From Pseudomonadota bacterium (GTDB lineage: Bacteria > Pseudomonadota > Alphaproteobacteria > Micropepsales > Micropepsaceae), in NCBI GenBank assembly GCA_023427355.1, contig JAEZBK010000287.1, positions 1 through 10,266 on the forward strand: a stretch of DNA of 10,266 bases, in the 5' to 3' direction. The first letter of the stretch is position 1; each line of letters begins with the position of its first letter. Of the stretch, positions 5,293-10,266 are shown piece by piece. The translations under genes and the position numbers were made by a program. The notes under the pieces are model-generated. The model saw only the letters and a program-made list of their open reading frames with translations. It ran no database searches and was not told the DNA's origin.

Positions 5293-5796
5293 ATGATGCG
5301 CCTGCCCATCACAGCCATGGCATTGGCCCTGCTGGCTTCCGCCGCTTATGGGCAGACGGATCCCGCCCGGCTGCAAAAACACGATCACTTTGTCGCCGCG
5401 CTCAAGGACAGCACGTTCGACAACACGGCGCAGGTGATGATCACGGTCATTGATGAAAAGACCGGACGCTCCCAAAGGGTCTGCAACGACGCCGGCTTTC
5501 TGATAGGCGCGCTCACGCGCGAACAGGGCATCAGCCGAAGCGAAGCCATTGCGCGCGGCGCGCAGAACACCAGTCACACCTTCCACTTCAACAAGGAAGA
5601 GGCCATTCGCAATATCCTTCCCTCCGATGGCGCGATACAGTCCCTTGTCAGCGCGAAAGTATGCGAGTTTATCGCGGAGGGTTTCTTTGTGCGCGTCAGC
5701 TTGGGCATTGGCGTCAATGCGTACACCTCCGAGGCGCGCTCCAGCCCTGTGAAGCGGTATAATGCCGCCGACCATCTACCCCGGATAAGAGAATAG
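5293..5796 (+). CDS. Secreted orphan protein of unknown function
   Basis: A 167-residue protein begins M-M-R-L-P-I and has a clear signal peptide: a short positive N-region, a hydrophobic core (6-17) and A-A-Y-G-Q at about 17-21. The mature part of about 147 residues has two cysteines (64 and 124) that could form one disulfide in the periplasm, and no transmembrane helix or metal motif that I recognise. The open frame continues upstream to 4891, but that part lies in the hairpin block and looks non-coding. GGAGG at 5287-5291 supports ATG 5296 (4-base spacing) slightly better than 5293; another in-frame ATG at 5251, preceded by AGGCAGGG, is an alternative that would lengthen the N-region. Codon use is less GC-extreme than in the neighbours, hinting at later acquisition or low expression. 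I do not recognise the family. Confidence 0.72.
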   Translation: MMRLPITAMALALLASAAYGQTDPARLQKHDHFVAALKDSTFDNTAQVMITVIDEKTGRSQRVCNDAGFLIGALTREQGISRSEAIARGAQNTSHTFHFNKEEAIRNILPSDGAIQSLVSAKVCEFIAEGFFVRVSLGIGVNAYTSEARSSPVKRYNAADHLPRIRE

Positions 5797-5858
5797 GCAA
5801 CGATCAGAAACGGCCTGGGATGGTCAACGGTGCCCGCGCATCGGCGTCAATCCAGGCT

Positions 5859-6713
5859 TCAGGGCGCAGACTTCAGCCCGAAAAGCTTCTGGGCATTGCC
5901 GAAGCGGATGGCGTCTTTCTCGGCGTCGGTGAGTTTCAGTTTTTCCAGCGCCGCCAGATTCTGCGCCAGCGAGGCCTGCGGATAGTCGGAGCCCAGCAGC
6001 ACATGCTGCGTCCCGACATTGCGGATGGTCCAGACGAATTCGTCCTCGATGGGCGAACCGGCCACCAGCGTCACCATGAAGGAAATGTCGAAATAGATAT
6101 TGTTGGCGAAGAGGTTTTCGGCCGTGCGCGCCGCCGCCAGGATATTCCAGAAGCGGAAATTGAGCCCGCCCATATGGGCGAAGAGGAAGTTGGTTTTCGG
6201 CGCGGCCAGCGCCAGGTTGAACAGCTTTTCGCTGTCGCCGGGCAGGATATTGGCATTGTCCATCAGCACGGTGACGCCGAGCGTGCCGGCCAGGTTGGCC
6301 AGCGCCAGCACGCGCGGGTCGGCGGCATCGAACTTCTGCGTGTGGGGATGGATCTTGAGCACCTTCACGCCCTGCCCGGCCACGCGGCGCAGTTCGGCCA
6401 GCGCAGCCTCGCCGTCATAGGGATGGACGGTGGCGATGGGCAGCAGCCTGGGGTTCTTCGCCGCCAGGGCGATGATCGAGTCATTGCCCGCGCGGATGCG
6501 CGCGGTGTCGCCGGCCAGCGCCTGGTTCGGGCCGCCGAACCACATGGCGCCGAACGCCGTCACCGGCACCTTGTCTGTGGCGAGCTGGGCTTCGTATGAG
6601 CGCAGCGAGTCTTCGCCGCGATGCAGATGGACATGCATGTCGAAGACCGGCTGCTGCGCCTGTGCGGGGGCGGCGAACAGCAACACCGCAAGGAGAAGGC
6701 CCAGCCGCCGCAT
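5859..6713 (-). CDS. Periplasmic amidohydrolase (Amidohydro_2 family, TIM barrel)
   Basis: A 284-residue metal-dependent hydrolase. An N-terminal signal peptide ([10 protein letters not shown] core, A-Q-A near 17-19) indicates export. The amidohydrolase superfamily metal ligands follow in order: the HxH motif in F-D-M-H-V-H (His27, His29), K-I-H-P-H (His122), F-A-H-M-G-G (His180) and G-S-D-Y-P (Asp243), ending with the usual G-N-A-x-x-L-F-G-L helix. Substrate cannot be told from sequence; relatives include decarboxylases and C-C or C-N hydrolases. The frame is open further upstream to 7112, but that stretch lies inside lysK. The chosen ATG at 6713 gives the signal peptide and overlaps the lysK stop by one base (TGATG), implying translational coupling. 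No strong Shine-Dalgarno sequence is seen. Confidence 0.9.
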   Translation of the reverse strand: MRRLGLLLAVLLFAAPAQAQQPVFDMHVHLHRGEDSLRSYEAQLATDKVPVTAFGAMWFGGPNQALAGDTARIRAGNDSIIALAAKNPRLLPIATVHPYDGEAALAELRRVAGQGVKVLKIHPHTQKFDAADPRVLALANLAGTLGVTVLMDNANILPGDSEKLFNLALAAPKTNFLFAHMGGLNFRFWNILAAARTAENLFANNIYFDISFMVTLVAGSPIEDEFVWTIRNVGTQHVLLGSDYPQASLAQNLAALEKLKLTDAEKDAIRFGNAQKLFGLKSAP

Positions 6714-8320
6714 CAGGCGACGAAATCCCCGGCCAGCGCCTTGCGGATCATGGCGGCGGTTTCCTTCGTGCCGAACAGGGCGGCGAAGGAGCCGAAGCGC
6801 GGGCCCGCACTTTGGCCGAACAGCACTTCGTACAGCGCCGCGAACCAGCCGCGCAGCGGATCGAAGGCATGCGCCTTGCCCACATCGTACACGACATTCT
6901 GCACCGCCGCGCCGTCGCGCTCGTCGCCCATGGCGTCGAGCCGGTCGGCGAGATCGGTCATGGCCGCGCGTTCCTGGTCGGTGGGCAGGCGGTATTTCTT
7001 GGACGGCTTCACGAAGTCTTCGTAGTAGGCCAGCGCATAGCCCACCAGCCTGTCGAGGCCGGGATTGGCCTGCGGGCTCGCGCCCGGCGCATAGGCGCGG
7101 ATATTGCCCCACAGCACCTCGCGCGTGTGCGCGTTGGAGGCCGAGACGAGATTGAGCAGCAGCGCGAAGCTGACGGGATAGCGTTCATCGGGCGGGGCGC
7201 CGCCATGGATGTGCCAGACGGGATTTTCCAGCCGCTGGGCTTCGTCGGTGTCGTTGGAATGATAGGATTCCAGCAGGCCGATATACTCGTCCACCGCCTT
7301 GGGGATCACGTCGAAATAAAGCCGCTTGGCGGTGCGCGGCTTCTGGAACATGAACAGCGCCAGGGATTCCGGGGAGCCGTATTTCAGCCAGTCCTCGATC
7401 GAGATGCCGTTGCCCTTGGACTTGGAAATCTTCTGGCCCTGGTCGTCGAGGAACATCTCGTACATGTACTGGTCGGGCGGATTGCCGCCCGCGATCCTGC
7501 AGATGGCGCTGTAGAGCGGCGCCTGGGAGAGATGATCCTTGCCATACATCTCATAGTCCACGCCCAGCGCGGCCCAGCGCATGCCCATGTCGGGCTTCCA
7601 TTGCAGCTTGCAATGGCCGCCGGTGACGGGGACGGTTTCTTCCGTGCCGTCTTCCTCGATGTAGGTGATGGTGCCTTTTTCCACATCGCGGCCGACCACC
7701 TTGGCCAGCAGCACCTTGCCGGAGCGCGGCGACACCGGAAGGAAGGGCGAATAGGTTTCCTGACGCTCCTCGCCCAGGGTGGGGAGCATCACCTTCATCA
7801 CGTCATCATACCGGGCCAGGATCTTCAGCAGCGTCTCGTCGAAGCGGCCCGACTTGTAGGTGGCGGTGGAGGAATAGAATTCGTAGCGGAAGCCATAGCT
7901 GTCGAGGAACGCGCGCAGGCGCGCATTCATGTGGTGGCCGAAGCTCTCATGCGTGCCGAAGGGATCGGGAATGGCGGTGAGCGGCTTGCCCAGGTTGGCG
8001 GCGATCATCGCCTGGTTGGGCAGATTGTCGGGCACCTTGCGCAGGCCGTCCATGTCGTCGCTGAAGGCGATGAGATGGGTGGGGATGTCGCTGAGGGTTT
8101 CAAACGCCTTGCGCACCCAGCTGGTGCGCGCCACCTCGCCGAAGGTGCCGATATGCGGCAGGCCCGAGGGACCATAGCCGGTTTCGAACAGCACGCCGGT
8201 GACGGGTTCGCCCCTGGCTTTCTTCGCTTCCACGCGCGCCAGGAGGCGGCGCGCCTCCTCGAAGGGCCAGGCCTTGGCATCAAATGCCTGCTCACGCAGC
8301 GTTTTCACGGGCAAATTCAT
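6713..8320 (-). CDS. lysK: Lysyl-tRNA synthetase, class I
   Basis: LysK attaches lysine to tRNA-Lys. This 535-residue enzyme is the class I form typical of archaea and of many alphaproteobacteria, unrelated to the class II LysS of E. coli. The Rossmann-fold signature HIGH is P-H-I-G-T-F-G-E (55-62) in G-Y-G-P-S-G-L-P, and KMSKS appears as K-I-S-K-S-K-G (297-303) after L-D-D-Q-G-Q. Other family segments include [12 protein letters not shown] (86-97) and Y-E-M-Y-G-K-D-H (256-263). The sequence is full length and no residue of the signatures is missing. The ATG at 8320 is preceded closely by AAGG. The gene is divergent from the histidine kinase (70-base gap) and leads into the amidohydrolase gene. 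Confidence 0.97.
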   Translation of the reverse strand: MNLPVKTLREQAFDAKAWPFEEARRLLARVEAKKARGEPVTGVLFETGYGPSGLPHIGTFGEVARTSWVRKAFETLSDIPTHLIAFSDDMDGLRKVPDNLPNQAMIAANLGKPLTAIPDPFGTHESFGHHMNARLRAFLDSYGFRYEFYSSTATYKSGRFDETLLKILARYDDVMKVMLPTLGEERQETYSPFLPVSPRSGKVLLAKVVGRDVEKGTITYIEEDGTEETVPVTGGHCKLQWKPDMGMRWAALGVDYEMYGKDHLSQAPLYSAICRIAGGNPPDQYMYEMFLDDQGQKISKSKGNGISIEDWLKYGSPESLALFMFQKPRTAKRLYFDVIPKAVDEYIGLLESYHSNDTDEAQRLENPVWHIHGGAPPDERYPVSFALLLNLVSASNAHTREVLWGNIRAYAPGASPQANPGLDRLVGYALAYYEDFVKPSKKYRLPTDQERAAMTDLADRLDAMGDERDGAAVQNVVYDVGKAHAFDPLRGWFAALYEVLFGQSAGPRFGSFAALFGTKETAAMIRKALAGDFVA

Positions 8321-8346
8321 CCTTGGTTAACGGAAACCTTAAGTCC

Positions 8347-8371
8347 TTGGAAAGGGCGCGAAAGCTAGGCT
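8347..8371 (+). promoter_or_regulatory. Candidate promoter for the histidine kinase
   Basis: TTGGAAA (8347-8353) followed after 10 bases by GCTAGGCT (8364-8371) fits the Caulobacter-type housekeeping pattern TTGACGS-N10-14-GCTANAWC with several mismatches. It would leave a leader of about 15 bases containing the GAGGGA ribosome site. Weak evidence. Confidence 0.22.
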
Positions 8372-8391
8372 CTGGCGAGGGACAGCGTCAA
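8362..8391 (-). promoter_or_regulatory. Candidate lysK promoter
   Basis: On the minus strand TTGACGC (8391-8385) is a full match to the alphaproteobacterial -35 consensus TTGACGS, as described in Caulobacter. TAGCTT at 8367-8362, with an 18-base spacer, is a modest -10. The -35 overlaps the start codon of the divergent kinase gene, so the two transcription units may interfere. Confidence 0.35.
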
Positions 8392-10266
8392 TGACCGGGA
8401 AAGACCCTGCCTGCAAGGAGGAATCGCGCGCGGTATTCGCCGGGCGCATAGATATCCTGTATGCGCTCGGCCGGCACTATCTTTCCCTGCCCTTCGGCGT
8501 GTTGTGCGTGCCTGCCACGCTCCTGGCCGGCGCCGCGCCCGGCGCCCTGCCCTTCACGCCGCTTCTGATCCAGATGGCCGTGGTGATCGCGGCCGAACAG
8601 CTCACCACCGCCTATCGCAAGCGCCATGCGCGCGGCGAACATGCCGACGATCCCGCCTATTGGGCGCGGCGCTACACCTTCGTGTCGGCCATTGCGGGCG
8701 CGAGCTGGGGCCTGGGCGCGCTGTTCTGGTTCGTCTGGGATTCCTTCCCGGCCCAGGCCTATCTGGCGCTGGCTTTCCTGGGCATGACCGCCACCGAATT
8801 CATCGCCCGGTCGGCGCATCGCCCGGCCTTCGCGGCCCATACCGCCTTCTCGCTGGGCCCGCTGGTCGCGTTGCTGCTGATACAGGGCGGGCTTTATGCC
8901 GCGATGACCGCGGTGCTGGTGATCCTGTTTGCCGCCGTGCTGATCAGCTATTGCAACTGGATGGCGCGGCTGCTGGACGAAAGCGTGTGGCTGCGCAACG
9001 AAAATACCGACCTGGTGGCGCGGCTGTCGCGCGAGAAGGCGGAAGCCGTCACCGCCCGCGACCATGCCGAGGCCAGCGCGCTGGCCAAATCGTCCTTCAT
9101 CGCCAATATCAGCCATGAACTGCGCACGCCACTGAACGCCTTGCTGGGCATGGCGCAGCTGCTGGAACGGGCGGACCTGCCCAAGCAGCAGGCCGACCAT
9201 GTGAAGGTGATGCTGGAAGCCGGGCGCGGCCTGCAGACGCTGCTGGACGACGTGATCGCGCTGACCCGCGACGATGCCGAACAGCTTGAGGACGAGGATT
9301 GCGACCCCCTGCAGACCGCGCGCGCCGTGGTGCGGCTGCTGCAGCCGCGCGCCTGGGAAAAGCATCTGCGCCTGTCGCTCACCGCATCGGGCACGCTGCC
9401 GCGCGTGGCCGCCGACCCGCGCCGGGTGCGCCAGGTGCTGCTGAAGCTGGCGGACAATGCGCTGAAATTCACCGAGCGCGGCCTGGTGGATGTGCGCATC
9501 GCCGAAACCGTGGATGCGAACGGCGACCGCTTCGTGCGCTTCACCGTGGCCGATACCGGCCTGGGCGTGGCGCCGGAAGTGGCGCACCTGCTGTTCCTTC
9601 CCTTCACGCCCGGCGACAACAGCTATGCCCGCGCGCAGCAGGGCGCGGGGCTGGGCCTGGCGGTGGCCAAGCGCATCGTCGCCCAGGCGGGCGGCGAAAT
9701 CGGCTTCGAGAGCCAGCCGGGCGAAGGGGCGCAGTTCTTCTTCACGCTTCCTGTTTCCGGCGCCGTGGCGGGGAGCGACGCCTTGCTGGCGCCCAACGGC
9801 ATTTCGGGCGAATCCAGCCACCCGCCGCCTTCGGGCCTGCACATCCTGATCCATGCCGCCGCGCCGGGCGTGGGCAACAGCCTGGCCGGGCTGCTGGAGC
9901 CCTTCGGCAACAGCGTCACCGTCACCACGGCGCTGGCCGAGGCTCTGGAGCGCGCGGGCAAGACCTGCTTCGACGCCATCATCGCCAATGCCGGGGATGC
10001 CGACATGCTGGCCGCCGCGCCCGGCGTCACCGCGCCGCTGGTGGCGGTGCTGTTGCGCGGGGAACGCGCGCCATCGGGCACCGACACGCTGCTGCGCTGG
10101 CCGGTGGAGCCCGATGCGCTGTATGGCGCGCTGGCCCAGGTGGCGGCGCAGCAGGACGATGCGGCGCCGCGCACCGGCCAGGCGGCCTCGCGGGCCGCGG
10201 CGATCGACGCGGTGGCGTTCTCGACGCTGGAAAAATCCGTCGGCGTGAAGGCGCTGGTGGATATCC
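8391..10266 (+). CDS. Six-helix hybrid histidine kinase with degenerate receiver and Hpt start, 3' partial
   Basis: The frame is open to the window end (625 residues seen). GAGGGA at 8377-8382 lies 8 bases before the ATG. Order of domains: six hydrophobic helices (about 30-188), a short coiled-coil linker (195-230), a HisKA dimerisation domain with phospho-acceptor His242 in I-S-H-E-L-R-T-P-L-N, and an HATPase_c domain with N-box N356, G1 box A-D-T-G-L-G (387-392) and G2 box G-A-G-L-G-L-A (418-424). Kinase motifs are intact. Residues 482-585 have receiver-domain spacing, but the acidic pair is gone (I-H-A-A-A-P), the phospho-acceptor position is Asn533 (F-D-A-I-I-A-N), and the conserved Lys before Pro is Trp570. 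From about 604 an Hpt-like start, A-F-S-T-L-E-K-S-V-G, follows. It probably senses a membrane or hydrophobic signal; no partner regulator is in the window. Confidence 0.88.
   Translation, partial: MTGKDPACKEESRAVFAGRIDILYALGRHYLSLPFGVLCVPATLLAGAAPGALPFTPLLIQMAVVIAAEQLTTAYRKRHARGEHADDPAYWARRYTFVSAIAGASWGLGALFWFVWDSFPAQAYLALAFLGMTATEFIARSAHRPAFAAHTAFSLGPLVALLLIQGGLYAAMTAVLVILFAAVLISYCNWMARLLDESVWLRNENTDLVARLSREKAEAVTARDHAEASALAKSSFIANISHELRTPLNALLGMAQLLERADLPKQQADHVKVMLEAGRGLQTLLDDVIALTRDDAEQLEDEDCDPLQTARAVVRLLQPRAWEKHLRLSLTASGTLPRVAADPRRVRQVLLKLADNALKFTERGLVDVRIAETVDANGDRFVRFTVADTGLGVAPEVAHLLFLPFTPGDNSYARAQQGAGLGLAVAKRIVAQAGGEIGFESQPGEGAQFFFTLPVSGAVAGSDALLAPNGISGESSHPPPSGLHILIHAAAPGVGNSLAGLLEPFGNSVTVTTALAEALERAGKTCFDAIIANAGDADMLAAAPGVTAPLVAVLLRGERAPSGTDTLLRWPVEPDALYGALAQVAAQQDDAAPRTGQAASRAAAIDAVAFSTLEKSVGVKALVDI

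Noticed and set aside
5797..5858. Bidirectional terminator between the secreted protein and the amidohydrolase gene
   Set aside because: CCTGG (5814-5818) and CCAGG (5852-5856) can pair, but the loop is 33 bases and no U-tract follows on either side.
6596..8368. 590-codon open frame on the plus strand
   Set aside because: Antisense to lysK, which carries HIGH and KMSKS signatures; the translation is low-complexity Gly/His/Val-rich.
8388..9854. 488-codon open frame on the minus strand
   Set aside because: It lies opposite the histidine kinase, whose domains are clear in the plus strand. The translation is Gln/His/Arg/Gly-rich without fold motifs, a usual high-GC shadow.

Overview
The window is a GC-rich chromosomal segment that looks alphaproteobacterial. 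The evidence is a class I (archaeal-type) lysyl-tRNA synthetase, a CnoX/YbbN thioredoxin followed by a stand-alone LON-domain protein and a Trm112 protein, an inner-membrane class 2 dihydroorotate dehydrogenase, an EcfG-like promoter motif, and long meaningless antisense open frames caused by high GC. I cannot name a genus from sequence alone. I see no rRNA, tRNA, insertion sequence, phage gene or CRISPR array.

Layout. (1) Positions 1-2452, plus strand: a tightly packed operon of cnoX (5' end outside the window), a secreted NTF2/DUF4440-like protein, a LON substrate-binding-domain protein, a Trm112 family protein and a DUF971 protein. Two junctions are ATGA overlaps and the other two gaps are 12 and 6 bases. 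(2) Positions 2449-3480, minus strand: pyrD, whose TAG stop lies in the same CTAG palindrome as the DUF971 stop. (3) A 140-base divergent intergenic region with small dyads and a promoter candidate, then an S24 (LexA-like) HTH regulator at 3621-4247, plus strand. (4) A 91-residue protein at 4265-4540, minus strand, that is only a sigma factor region 4, preceded by a good Shine-Dalgarno sequence and a GAAAC-N16-CGTT promoter-like element. (5) About 750 bases without a convincing gene (4541-5292), unusually full of perfect inverted repeats. (6) An orphan secreted protein at 5293-5796. (7) On the minus strand, lysK (6713-8320) and a periplasmic amidohydrolase (5859-6713) joined by a TGATG stop/start. 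(8) Divergent from lysK, a long open frame from 8391 to the window end: a six-helix membrane histidine kinase with a decayed receiver domain and the start of what looks like an Hpt domain.

How the parts fit. The left operon is housekeeping: protein quality control (CnoX, LON-type domain) with small accessory factors. pyrD and lysK are core metabolism and translation. The accessory or regulatory content lies from 3481 to 5800 and from 8391 onward: a possibly self-cleaving regulator, a mini-sigma protein under a stress-type promoter, a structured non-coding block, an orphan exported protein and a hybrid kinase. No defence or mobile system is evident. The best candidates for something undescribed are the hairpin-rich block, the region-4-only sigma protein with its promoter, and the kinase with a pseudo-receiver.
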